Assembly (NCBI GenBank): GCA_031972855.1
Contig: DALYDY010000001.1
Span: 139,071 to 203,070, forward strand
Length of the DNA: 64,000 nt
Source: JAIXRY01 sp031972855
GTDB lineage: Bacteria > Patescibacteriota > Minisyncoccia > Phycocordibacterales > UBA9973
Reading direction: 5' to 3'
Of the stretch, positions 23,967 through 31,824 are shown one piece after another. The translations under genes and the position numbers were made by a program. Every line of letters starts with the position of its first letter. Positions within the stretch are counted from its first letter, which is position 1. Under the pieces are notes generated by a model. That model worked only from the letters and a program-made list of their open reading frames with translations. It had not been told where the DNA came from and made no database searches.

Positions 23967-24539
23967 ATGCTCTACACTGGAAAAGGTGACAAAGGAACAA
24001 CAAAATTATTCAATACACCAAGTGATGAGCGTATTTCAAAAGGGGATGTTATTTTTGAAGCACTAGGGACTGTTGATGAATTGAATGCTTATATAGGATT
24101 GTTAAAAGTAAAGGTAGAGAATATGACATTCTTGATGAATCATGAAGAAAAACTCATTTCTCATATTCTTCATACTGTCCAAGAAAGCCTTTTTGTTGTT
24201 CAAGCCGAGCTTGCGGGTGTCCAAATGCATCTTGAAGAAAAGCACACACAAGAACTAAGTGATCTTGTGAACGATATAGAAAAAACACTTCCTCCAATTA
24301 CAACATTTTTTATTTCAGGAGGTACAGAACTCGCAGTTATTTCTGATATAATCCGCACTATTTCGAGAAGATGTGAAAGGCTTTTGGTTCGAGTTTCTAA
24401 TCAAAATAAAGAAATTGTGGGGGAATATACGCTTTCTTATATAAACCGTCTCTCAAGTGTGTTTTATGCGTTTTCACGCCTGTTTAACCACGAGGCAGGT
24501 GTTTCAGATATACCTCCAGGATATAGAAGAGATAAATAG
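23967..24539 (+). CDS. Cob(I)yrinic acid a,c-diamide adenosyltransferase, PduO type
   Basis: 190 residues. YTGKGDKGTTKLF binds ATP, ALGTVDELNAYIG follows, and SRRCERLLV with YINRLSSVFYAFSR are the conserved C-terminal helices. The enzyme transfers adenosyl from ATP to cob(I)alamin. No B12-dependent enzyme or B12 pathway gene is in this window, and such cells rarely make B12, so it may salvage cofactor or have another role. Confidence 0.9.
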   Translation: MLYTGKGDKGTTKLFNTPSDERISKGDVIFEALGTVDELNAYIGLLKVKVENMTFLMNHEEKLISHILHTVQESLFVVQAELAGVQMHLEEKHTQELSDLVNDIEKTLPPITTFFISGGTELAVISDIIRTISRRCERLLVRVSNQNKEIVGEYTLSYINRLSSVFYAFSRLFNHEAGVSDIPPGYRRDK

Positions 24540-24568
24540 TTGAAAAATACACAGAAATATGGTTTAAT
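24540..24568 (+). promoter_or_regulatory. Promoter of tRNA-His
   Basis: TTGAAA 24540-24545, 17-nt spacer, TTTAAT 24563-24568; the tRNA starts 25 nt further on. Confidence 0.6.
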
Positions 24569-24593
24569 CGACAGACAATAGAATAATGTAGAT

Positions 24594-24666
24594 GGGGATT
24601 ATGGTGTAACGGTTAACACTGAGGTTTGTGGAACCTTCAATCTGGGTTCGATTCCCAGTAATCCCC
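24594..24666 (+). tRNA. tRNA-His(GTG)
   Basis: G-1 (24594) pairs with C73 (24666) as required for tRNA-His. Acceptor GGGATTA/TAATCCC, D-stem GTGT/ACAC, anticodon stem GAGGT/ACCTT with loop TTGTGGA (anticodon GTG), T-arm CTGGG-TTCGATT-CCCAG. CCA not encoded. Its 3' end is the integration site of the adjacent element. Confidence 0.95.
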
Positions 24667-26313
24667 CTTTTCAGGAGTTAATATAACGGAGTCAGGTAAT
24701 TTGGTCTGGCGTATAGATACGTTCCGACCCCGACCCCTGACAGGACTTAATATAACTGAGTCATCCGTTGTAATAATTCCTTTCTCAAAAGCTCGATCCT
24801 TTACCGGATCGGGCTTTTGCGTTGTGTTCCAAATAAGCGCGCCTGTTGCCTCAAGTCCTAACACGATTGGAGATTTAATTGCCTCGACGATTAGCTTGTC
24901 CTCGGCTTTGAATTGGTCCCAGAAAAGCCCAAGGTACAGGCGTTTCAAATCGTCCGGTGCTTTCTGGTAGGTCTTGCCGATGTTCCGCATAAGGGCTAGT
25001 ACGTCTTGGATTACATCAATCTTCAGGTTCTTTGTTTGGTCCAGTTTGTGCATTTCGTCCTCGACTCCATCAATCTGTTCTCGGTAGCGGACCTTTATTT
25101 TGGTGAACGCCGCATCGTCGATGATTCCGTTGATCAGCTTTTCTTCGGCGATCTCAAGTTTGCGCTCGAAGTTTATTTTTGATGTCATGAACTGTTTCTT
25201 TTGATTCCCGACATCGGATTTCTTTTCTTCGTAGATGTCCCGCATTTTCTTCACCACTTTATCTATGAAGTCGTCAGAGAATTGCAGTCCTTTGAATTTC
25301 TCTATGATCTGATTTTCTAAATCAAACACCTCGACGTATTTGTCGGTACATTTCTTTTGGTCATTGGACCGATTGCAGTGGTAGTACGCTTTCTTTTTCA
25401 AAGGGTGATATTCGGCCGTGTATCGTTGGCCGCACTTGTTACAAAATACAAATCCGCGCAGTAGAAAGTTATGCTTGTGCCGTCTGCATGCGTAGCGATT
25501 ATTTTCCAGCATGACTCTCTGGCATTTATCAAAAAGCTCTTTGGTGATGATTGCCTCATGCTTGCCGATATCATTCATCCCTCGCCACTCCATTCCGCCA
25601 TAATAAAAAGGGCACTTGATTGTGCGAAACATTTTACTCATCGCCACTCGTTTACCCACGGTGCTGACCAGTCCTTTCTTGTAGAGCAGATCCCGAATCT
25701 CAATCAGGGAATAATCGCCGGTGCTATAGAGTTTGAATCCCTCGGCGATGAGTGGTGCGCGGATCGGGTCTGTCGTGATGATTCTTTTCTTTTCGTCGTC
25801 GGGAGTTCCCGAGTTGAAGTATCCCATCGGTGCTTTCGTCGGCCACCATCCGTCCTTGTATTTTTGCTCCATGCTCTTGAGCGTCTTTCGGGAAGTGATC
25901 TGCGATTGCAGTTGGTTCACGCCGGCAATTATCAAGTCCATGAAGTTGCCCTCGGGCGTGTCCTCGAGTCCCGGTTGCGATACCGATATCAGTTCGACGT
26001 TGTGCTTTCGCAGGAGTGCCTTGATCGTAAGGTGGTCCCCGGCATTACGGGCGAGTCGGTCCGTATCTTGGACGAAGATCGCGCCGATGCTCTTATCCTC
26101 TTGGATACGGATCAACATGTCTTGAAGTCCGGGGCGATTCATGTTGGTCGCGCTCTTGCCCGGGTCCTTGTAGACACCGTCGTCGGCAAGCTTGAAGGTT
26201 TTCATATCTTCAATGCCGCGCTCGCAGAGGCGCAGTTGGGTTTTTAATGAGTGCCGTTCGTCACCGGCTTGTTCATCGGTGGAAACTCGGCAGTAAATGA
26301 GAGCTTTATTCAT
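24637..26313 (-). CDS. Large serine recombinase (integrase), C-terminus supplied by tRNA-His
   Basis: 558 residues from ATG 26313 (MNKALIYCRVSTDEQ); the frame is open further upstream but without a better start. Ser11 is the nucleophile; DTDRLARNAGD is the second catalytic block. Residues 1-150 are the resolvase domain, 160-270 the recombinase domain, then a zinc ribbon (FCNKCGQRY ... YYHCNRSNDQKKC) and a coiled coil at 380-450. The gene runs leftward out of the element and stops at TGA inside the tRNA, so the last 8 residues (DYWESNPD) are antisense tRNA. Joining the element ends would give a different, longer tail (see 37755-37865). Confidence 0.92.
   Translation of the reverse strand: MNKALIYCRVSTDEQAGDERHSLKTQLRLCERGIEDMKTFKLADDGVYKDPGKSATNMNRPGLQDMLIRIQEDKSIGAIFVQDTDRLARNAGDHLTIKALLRKHNVELISVSQPGLEDTPEGNFMDLIIAGVNQLQSQITSRKTLKSMEQKYKDGWWPTKAPMGYFNSGTPDDEKKRIITTDPIRAPLIAEGFKLYSTGDYSLIEIRDLLYKKGLVSTVGKRVAMSKMFRTIKCPFYYGGMEWRGMNDIGKHEAIITKELFDKCQRVMLENNRYACRRHKHNFLLRGFVFCNKCGQRYTAEYHPLKKKAYYHCNRSNDQKKCTDKYVEVFDLENQIIEKFKGLQFSDDFIDKVVKKMRDIYEEKKSDVGNQKKQFMTSKINFERKLEIAEEKLINGIIDDAAFTKIKVRYREQIDGVEDEMHKLDQTKNLKIDVIQDVLALMRNIGKTYQKAPDDLKRLYLGLFWDQFKAEDKLIVEAIKSPIVLGLEATGALIWNTTQKPDPVKDRAFEKGIITTDDSVILSPVRGRGRNVSIRQTKLPDSVILTPEKGDYWESNPD
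24659..24675 (+). other. attL of the integrative element
   Basis: TAATCCCCC (tRNA-His 3' end plus one C) joined to TTTTCAGG of the element. The crossover lies within the C run, shared with attR at 37866-37869. Confidence 0.6.
24672..24763 (+). repeat. Two 23-bp direct repeats just inside attL
   Basis: 24672-24694 and 24741-24763 share CAGGA(G/C)TTAATATAAC(G/T)GAGTCA with two mismatches. They encode the duplicated peptide DSVIL near the recombinase C-terminus. They may be recombinase-binding sites next to att or the footprint of a small duplication. Confidence 0.6.
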
Positions 26314-26486
26314 GGTAATTGTAATAGTTAGCTGATAAGGGCAATGCGACGACATTATGCTAGGAACACGGGATATAGCAATGGTGGGTTTTGTTTTTGT
26401 GTCGTATATGTGGTCATTTTTATCGTTTTTCACTACTGGCTTAACTGACGTTATTTTGAAATGGTCCTTATTTCATGGGCTATTAA

Positions 26487-26831
26487 CTACAGAAATCCGT
26501 CATGTCTGTTCCGAGGGTCGATCCAGTCGCCCGGGTACTCTCTGATGATTTCATTGAGTTTCTGTCGCAACTGCGCCATTTCAACAGAAAACTGTTCAAG
26601 CCGTTCTTTCCATCGGTCAAACTGCGGTCGCTTTTCACGGAGTACTGTCTGTTCTTTCGTAAGGCGTTCGAATGCTTTCCACATCAGCTTTGTTGCATAT
26701 GCTCGGTTGAGGTTGTATCCCTTTTCTTTGAGGTAATAGCAAAGCGCACGAGCGCTCATGCTCGTATCTTTGGATACGATGTCATAGATGATATCGATAT
26801 GGTGGTTTGTTTGTTCTGATGAGTATTTCAT
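26487..26831 (-). CDS. Hypothetical HTH/coiled-coil protein of the element
   Basis: 114 residues from ATG 26831 (a start at 26846 adds five). SARALCYYLKEKGYNLNRAYATKLMWKAFERL has the spacing of a helix-turn-helix, followed by a coiled coil (FDRWKERLEQFSVEMAQLRQKLNEII). Located upstream of the recombinase on the same strand with a 170-bp gap; it may act as a recombination directionality factor or regulator, which is a guess from position. Confidence 0.55.
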   Translation of the reverse strand: MKYSSEQTNHHIDIIYDIVSKDTSMSARALCYYLKEKGYNLNRAYATKLMWKAFERLTKEQTVLREKRPQFDRWKERLEQFSVEMAQLRQKLNEIIREYPGDWIDPRNRHDGFL

Positions 26832-27007
26832 GGATTGTGAAAACAAAATTCATTCTGGCTTATTCGCTGTTTGGTGGCTTGTGATGGATTGTCATTCGGT
26901 GTTTTCTTAGGGTTTTCAGTATTTTTTGGCACGCGCGTTAGGTTTCTTTTTTTATTTCCTTTATTTTCTTTCTTACCCCCTCGAAAGTGTTCGGTATGCT
27001 GAACACC

Positions 27008-27427
27008 TTATAGCGGTTTAACCCTGAATTTATCAGTAAGATTCTTGATTCCGTCTTGTAAATTTGAACGGTCTTGCTGTTCATTCTGTCGAATGTTCTG
27101 TTCTGTAGGTTGAATCCCTTGTTCGATACACCGAAATCCCTGTTCAGCTTGCCGAACCGAGGCTTGATAAATCCAGAAGTAATTCACACCTGTTTTATTT
27201 TTCGGGAGCTTAATAAGGAACCCTTTCTCGGCGAGTGACTTTCTGGTTTCACTGATCTTGCCACGGGACCAGTTTGGCAAGCAGTGATCTTTGATGTCTT
27301 GAAGTGATAAGTCCTCGATGATACCAAACCGCTCCTCGTCGCGTTTATCCCATCGTGCATGGGTCACATACATGTCGAAAAGCCGATACTCCTGATCGGT
27401 CATCACTTTTTTGTATTCGATAGCCAT
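27008..27427 (-). CDS. Winged-helix DNA-binding protein, replication-initiator-like
   Basis: 139 residues with the start at ATG 27427 (MAIEYKKVMTDQEYRLF), 4 nt after the stop of the previous gene; the open frame continues upstream but overlaps that gene. LSLQDIKDHCLPNWSRGKISETRKSLAEKGFLIKL is a winged helix with a wing-like YFWIYQ strand. The C-terminus is Gln/Glu-rich and repetitive. Similar N-terminal domains occur in plasmid and phage replication or partition proteins. Function not proven. Confidence 0.55.
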   Translation of the reverse strand: MAIEYKKVMTDQEYRLFDMYVTHARWDKRDEERFGIIEDLSLQDIKDHCLPNWSRGKISETRKSLAEKGFLIKLPKNKTGVNYFWIYQASVRQAEQGFRCIEQGIQPTEQNIRQNEQQDRSNLQDGIKNLTDKFRVKPL

Positions 27428-27431
27428 ATAT

Positions 27432-27593
27432 CTATATAGCTTTAGGTAGCCTACGTGTTTTTTCTTCATGTTCATTTTCATGCTCGATTTGCATCAAGAG
27501 GATTTGGGCGAGACGTTCGACAAAGAAATCCAAGTCTTTTGGATTCAAGGGGACCTGTACAGGGACCGGTTTGTTGTCGAGCGTCTGGTCCAT
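27432..27593 (-). CDS. Small hypothetical protein, 53 aa
   Basis: ATG 27593 to TAG 27432. MDQTLDNKPVPVQVPLNPKD then DLDFFVERLAQILLMQIEHE, a single amphipathic helix, and a basic tail. It starts 3 nt after the stop of the DUF5659-like gene and ends 4 nt before the winged-helix gene, so the three form an operon. No family recognised. Confidence 0.5.
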   Translation of the reverse strand: MDQTLDNKPVPVQVPLNPKDLDFFVERLAQILLMQIEHENEHEEKTRRLPKAI

Positions 27594-27595
27594 AA

Positions 27596-27853
27596 TTAAT
27601 TTACCTCGTAGAGGCGGGTCTTTAACGCTTTGATCTGGTCAAAGTAAGCGCGCGGTTCGACCGACAGCTGACGCTTTTGGAATTCTGAAACAATGTCTTC
27701 AAGTTCCGGAGTCCGGGCGAATATGAATTGCGCTCGCCTCGGTACACTCTTGTCGACATCTTCGAGTGGCACGAACAGCGAAATTGCCGCCGCGCACGCG
27801 AGGTCTGAAGTTTGGTACATAGATTTTTGATTAATAATAATTTTCATAGTCAT
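27596..27853 (-). CDS. DUF5659-like small protein
   Basis: 85 residues (83 if started at the second Met, 27847). YQTSDLACAAAISLF, then FIFARTPELEDIVSEFQKRQLSVEPRAYFDQIKALKTRLYE matches the DUF5659 layout found in mobile elements of CPR and Firmicutes. First gene of the leftward operon of the element. Confidence 0.65.
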   Translation of the reverse strand: MTMKIIINQKSMYQTSDLACAAAISLFVPLEDVDKSVPRRAQFIFARTPELEDIVSEFQKRQLSVEPRAYFDQIKALKTRLYEVN

Positions 27854-27882
27854 TTTTCAAAGAGCTAGCTGAAAACAAAAAA

Positions 27883-27933
27883 GAGGACTTGCAACGCAAA
27901 TCCAATATTGATGGATATGCATCACAAGTCCTC
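27883..27933. repeat. Hairpin between the leftward operon and a small zinc-ribbon-like ORF
   Basis: GAGGACTTG (27883-27891) and CAAGTCCTC (27925-27933), with an inner ATCCA/TGGAT pair. Overlaps the 3' end of the ORF at 27922. Confidence 0.5.
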
Positions 27934-28128
27934 CGGGGTATTCGGCCAGACTTCGAACATTAGTTGTGAAAAGACTACTCTCAAATCGTAGCGCGGACCG
28001 CTAATGAAGCGCAACTCCTGACAGTGTGGACAAAGTAGTATGCCTAGTGAACCACTTAAAGATTTTATCTTTACGTCATAACAACTTTTTGGAATCGAAT
28101 TGGCCGTATGAGGAGAGCAATAGAACAC
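27922..28128 (-). CDS. Possible small zinc-ribbon protein, 68 aa
   Basis: FYCSPH near the start and LLCPHCQELRF in the middle give a C-x2-H/C-x2-C arrangement that could bind zinc. Downstream reaches a hairpin. There is no obvious promoter and the frame is short, so it may be chance. The segment 28129-28290 holds no other gene that I can see. Confidence 0.35.
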   Translation of the reverse strand: MFYCSPHTANSIPKSCYDVKIKSLSGSLGILLCPHCQELRFISGPRYDLRVVFSQLMFEVWPNTPEDL

Positions 28129-28296
28129 TTGTTTTTAAAAAGGCAAACAGTGGAGAGATTCCCTGTAGGCTTAGTCTGGTATCTATAACACCGTGGGGAT
28201 AACCGATAAAGGTTGTAGATATGCGACAAGTAAAATCTAAAATAACCCTTATTTAAAAGGGCTATTTTTGGAATAGGGGTCTCTTGTAAATAACTA

Positions 28297-28342
28297 TTTG
28301 CAAGTAAAGGCACTTTCTTGTATACTTATGTTTGCAAGTGAA
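28297..28342 (+). promoter_or_regulatory. Promoter and possible operator of the AAA_14 ATPase gene
   Basis: Direct repeats TTTGCAAGTAAA (28297-28308) and TTTGCAAGTGAA (28331-28342), 34 bp apart, flank a TATACT box at 28321-28326. The placement on either side of a -10 box fits a repressor operator pair. Confidence 0.45.
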
Positions 28343-28349
28343 AAAGCCT

Positions 28350-29798
28350 ATGAAAACAGAGCAAAAACAAAAAATCTTTGAATTTATACAGGACCAGATC
28401 GCAAATGCTGACTTTAGAATCAAGGCATACGTATTTGATGAGTCCGGGAAGAAGCGTCTCGGGCGTAACTGCTTTGTGAAGCTTGATATGCATGTACAGA
28501 ACTTCCTACAAGGAAAATCTCCTATTCGATGGATAACCATGTATGGCTTACGTGGTGCCGGCAAAACTACCTTACTTGCTCAGTTGTATGAGCAGACGAA
28601 AATTGAGAGCAAAAGAAAATTATTTTTATCAGTGGATCAGGCGGTTGGAATTTTTGGAGTTAGTCTCAAAGATATTCTTGATGTCTACGAAGAATCGCTT
28701 GGTACATCCTTCGAACGTCTCACGGAACCAGTCTTCCTTTTTCTTGATGAGGTTCAATACGATGAGAAGTGGGCTCTATTACTCAAAACGATTTATGATC
28801 GCAGTAGCAAGGTTTTTATTATTGCGACAGGTTCGTCTGCGCTTTCGCTACAAGCGAGTCCTGATGTTGCACGACGCGCAATTTTTGAAAAACTTTTCCC
28901 GATGAGCTTCACGGAATATATAAAGATTAAAAATCAAAAGACAGAAATTCGGGGACTTGCCAAGGAACTACGCGAGGCGATTTTTAATTCCAAAGATGCT
29001 AAAGAGGTTCACACACGTCTTAAGGGTTTGGAAGTAAAAGCTCGGCAGTATTGGTTAGATATAGAACGGAAAGAGATTGATTCATATATGCAATATGGGA
29101 CACTGCCTTTTATGATCGCTCTGAATAATGAGGCAATGGTCTACGATCAAATCAAGAAGACCCTTGAGCGTGTTATCAGTATTGATATTCCACATATAAA
29201 TCAATTTTCAGCAGAGACTATATCCAAGATACCAATGGTGCTTTATGCACTTGCAGAAACGGACCAGTTGAGCTTGAGCAGTCTCGCTGATAAAGGCGAG
29301 CTTGATATTAGCCGTCCAGTGCTTACAGCCGTTCTCGAAACTCTGGAAAGAACAGAAACGATTTGGCGTATTTACCCTCATGGGTCGCATGTAACACAAA
29401 CAACTCGTCAGCCATCAAAATATCTTTTTACGAGCCCAGCGTTTCGGTCCATGTATTTTAATTTTATAGGAAACACAAGGACCCACGATACCTATAAAGG
29501 GAAAATACTTGAAGATACTGTCGGTCTTTATCTTAATCGCATATTCTCGGGCAAGCCCGACACTTCCGTAACGTACGACAGTGCCGCCGGCGGAGCTGAT
29601 TTCATTATTCGTCAAAGTAAAGACATGATTGTATTGGAAGTCGGGTACGGCGATAAATCGTTTAGGCAAGTTGTAACTACAATGGCAAAGGTCGGAGTAA
29701 ATGCTCGATACGGCATAGTTGTGTCGCAAAGTCCGCTTGCCTTAGATGAAGAGAAAAATGCAGTAAGTATCCCACTCTCTTATTTTTTGTTGATGTAA
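28350..29798 (+). CDS. AAA_14/DUF4143-type ATPase
   Basis: 482 residues from ATG 28350. Walker A GLRGAGKTTLL near residue 67, Walker B VFLFLDEVQYDEKW, sensor IIATGSSALSL. The C-terminal 150 residues have the PD-(D/E)xK-like pattern of DUF4143 (GKILEDTVGLYL ... ADFIIRQSKDMIVLEVGYGD). Such proteins are common on archaeal and CPR mobile elements; some may act as toxins or nucleases, but the role is unknown. Monocistronic. Confidence 0.82.
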   Translation: MKTEQKQKIFEFIQDQIANADFRIKAYVFDESGKKRLGRNCFVKLDMHVQNFLQGKSPIRWITMYGLRGAGKTTLLAQLYEQTKIESKRKLFLSVDQAVGIFGVSLKDILDVYEESLGTSFERLTEPVFLFLDEVQYDEKWALLLKTIYDRSSKVFIIATGSSALSLQASPDVARRAIFEKLFPMSFTEYIKIKNQKTEIRGLAKELREAIFNSKDAKEVHTRLKGLEVKARQYWLDIERKEIDSYMQYGTLPFMIALNNEAMVYDQIKKTLERVISIDIPHINQFSAETISKIPMVLYALAETDQLSLSSLADKGELDISRPVLTAVLETLERTETIWRIYPHGSHVTQTTRQPSKYLFTSPAFRSMYFNFIGNTRTHDTYKGKILEDTVGLYLNRIFSGKPDTSVTYDSAAGGADFIIRQSKDMIVLEVGYGDKSFRQVVTTMAKVGVNARYGIVVSQSPLALDEEKNAVSIPLSYFLLM

Positions 29799-29822
29799 AG
29801 ATCCAGAATAATTAAAATTACT

Positions 29823-30011
29823 ATGAAAATCGACAACCAAGAAAACAAAAAAGAACTCTACATCAAATGCGTAAAATGCGGTGATGAGATTTTTTGGAAT
29901 ACGCACAAACAACTAACTTACTGCACATGTAAGGCTATTTATGTTGATGGCTGCGAGGGTTATATCCGGGTCGGCGGAAATAAAGAGGATCACGTTGAGA
30001 TTCAAAAATAG
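29823..30011 (+). CDS. Small zinc-binding hypothetical protein, 62 aa
   Basis: CVKCGDEIFWNT and YCTCKAIYVDGC give two close Cys pairs, so probably one zinc ribbon. The rest is short strands. It precedes a 110-aa gene (5 nt gap) and the Pif1-like helicase, all on the same strand. Confidence 0.55.
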   Translation: MKIDNQENKKELYIKCVKCGDEIFWNTHKQLTYCTCKAIYVDGCEGYIRVGGNKEDHVEIQK

Positions 30012-30016
30012 ATCAC

Positions 30017-30349
30017 ATGAATAATCAAAAGATAGAAATTATAAGACAACCAGTATTTAAACCTTTTGAAAGTAGAATGGTTCTTTGCGCTGATCCTGTT
30101 ATCAAAATAAGCGATAAAGAAAAAATAGCCCGCTTTGCTATTTCTATGGTTGATACATCTGTTTTACAGTTGGGAGATAATTTTGAAAAATTAAACAAAA
30201 TGATTAGAGATACTCTCCAGGACGGTGTTCAAGAAAATTTTGAAATAGATGGTGTTTACTACTTTGAATACACAGGTAGTCATTTCCAACAATTAGATGG
30301 GAAACCAGATTGGGCTAATGATTTCTATAGACAAGGTATAAATATTTAA
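30017..30349 (+). CDS. Hypothetical protein, 110 aa
   Basis: Not recognised. Mixed alpha/beta, no membrane segment. FEIDGVYYFEYTGSHF suggests a small beta domain. Operon position between the zinc-ribbon gene and the helicase gene (5 nt to the latter). Confidence 0.5.
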   Translation: MNNQKIEIIRQPVFKPFESRMVLCADPVIKISDKEKIARFAISMVDTSVLQLGDNFEKLNKMIRDTLQDGVQENFEIDGVYYFEYTGSHFQQLDGKPDWANDFYRQGINI

Positions 30350-30354
30350 AATTT

Positions 30355-31824
30355 ATGGGATGGATAATTTTCATTGGAATAGTTATTTACTTCATTTACA
30401 GCTCTTCAAAAAGCACAGGTACTTCAGCGTCTCCATCTAAGCCTCACTACTCGAAGCCTTATAGCAAGCCCGCAGTTGTTGTAAATAAAAAACTAAATGA
30501 GGATCAGTTACTTGTTGAAAAAATAACGCTTAGCGAAGAGCAGCAGACCCTGTTCGATAAAATCGAACATAGCACCGATCACTTCTTCATTACAGGTAAG
30601 GCGGGGACCGGTAAGTCAGTGTTGTTGCAGTATTTGAAATTCAAATCAAAGAAACGCTTGGTTGTTGGTGCTTTTACCGGAGTCGCTGCACTGAACGTAG
30701 GAGGCCAGACCTTGAATTCGTTATTCGAATTGCCGACGGGTTTCATAGATTTAAGTCGCTTAACAGTAAGCGGTCGAGTTTCCACTTTGATGAGGCACGT
30801 TGATACTGTCGTCATCGATGAGATATCTATGGTCCGGGCTGATATGATGGGTGCCATTGATGTAATTCTTCGACAGGCGCGCAAGAATGACGTTCCATTC
30901 GGCGGAGTTCAAATGGTCATGTTTGGGGACCTTTACCAATTACCTCCCGTTGTGGCCGACGAAGCACTGCATCAGTATTTTGCCCATAATCATGGTGGTC
31001 CTTATTTTTTTAATGCTGATGTCTGGCAGAGAGCAACACTTCACACTTTCGAACTGAGTCATATTTTCCGTCAGCAGGATGATGAGGAATTCAAAGCTAT
31101 TCTTAATTCAGTACGAAAAAATCAAATAGAAGATACTGTCCTTTCATCCTTGAATCAACGGCACGTTGACCAGGTACCCACTGACGGAGTCGTTACGCTT
31201 GCAACTCGCAACGCTGTGGTTGATCGAATAAACAATGATCGCCTGGCTCGACTTGGCGGTGAGTTGTATGAATATCGCGCAGATGTTTCTGGGAATTTAG
31301 AACGATCTGCGTTTCCAGCTGAAGAATTCTTACGACTCAAAAAGGGTGCTCAGGTGATGCTCCTCAAAAATGATCCAGAGAAGCGATGGGTAAATGGTAC
31401 GGTCGGTGTGGTTGAGTCGTTGTCATCGTCTGAAATAAAGGTCCGCATTAATGGCGAAATTATTTATTCGATCCCGCGAGCAACCTGGACCAAAATTCGC
31501 TATTTCTACGATACTGAAACAAGAAAAATCGAAGAGGAAGTTTTGAGCTCATTTACTCAATTCCCACTTCGCTTGGCATGGGCGTTCACGATTCACAAAT
31601 CCCAAGGTAAAACATACAATGCTGTCGTCGTAAATATGGAGGGAGGTGCTTTTGCTCACGGACAAACGTATGTTGCGCTCAGTCGTTGCACTTCTCTTAA
31701 CGGACTATATCTGACCCAGCCTATCGAAAGAGATGATATAAAAGTTGATCCGGTCGTAGTCAGCTTTATGGAACAAATTACATTAGAGACTATTAATCCT
31801 GATGTACAAACACAAATTATATGA
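30355..31824 (+). CDS. Pif1/RecD2-like superfamily 1 helicase with N-terminal membrane helix
   Basis: 489 residues. Walker A ITGKAGTGKSVLL near residue 80, Walker B VIDEISMV, GDLYQLPPV (motif III), and the C-terminal AFTIHKSQGKTY with YVALSRCTSLNGLYL (motifs V-VI) define the Pif1 helicase family. Unusual: residues 1-17 (GWIIFIGIVIYFIYSS) form a membrane helix followed by a 30-residue Ser/Lys/Pro linker, which would tether the helicase to the membrane. The stop overlaps the next gene (ATGA), so it is translated with the cyclodipeptide synthase fusion. Confidence 0.88.
   Translation: MGWIIFIGIVIYFIYSSSKSTGTSASPSKPHYSKPYSKPAVVVNKKLNEDQLLVEKITLSEEQQTLFDKIEHSTDHFFITGKAGTGKSVLLQYLKFKSKKRLVVGAFTGVAALNVGGQTLNSLFELPTGFIDLSRLTVSGRVSTLMRHVDTVVIDEISMVRADMMGAIDVILRQARKNDVPFGGVQMVMFGDLYQLPPVVADEALHQYFAHNHGGPYFFNADVWQRATLHTFELSHIFRQQDDEEFKAILNSVRKNQIEDTVLSSLNQRHVDQVPTDGVVTLATRNAVVDRINNDRLARLGGELYEYRADVSGNLERSAFPAEEFLRLKKGAQVMLLKNDPEKRWVNGTVGVVESLSSSEIKVRINGEIIYSIPRATWTKIRYFYDTETRKIEEEVLSSFTQFPLRLAWAFTIHKSQGKTYNAVVVNMEGGAFAHGQTYVALSRCTSLNGLYLTQPIERDDIKVDPVVVSFMEQITLETINPDVQTQII

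Noticed and set aside
25471..26247. Plus-strand 258-aa frame
   Set aside because: Antisense to the serine recombinase, whose motifs are intact; long frame due to high GC.
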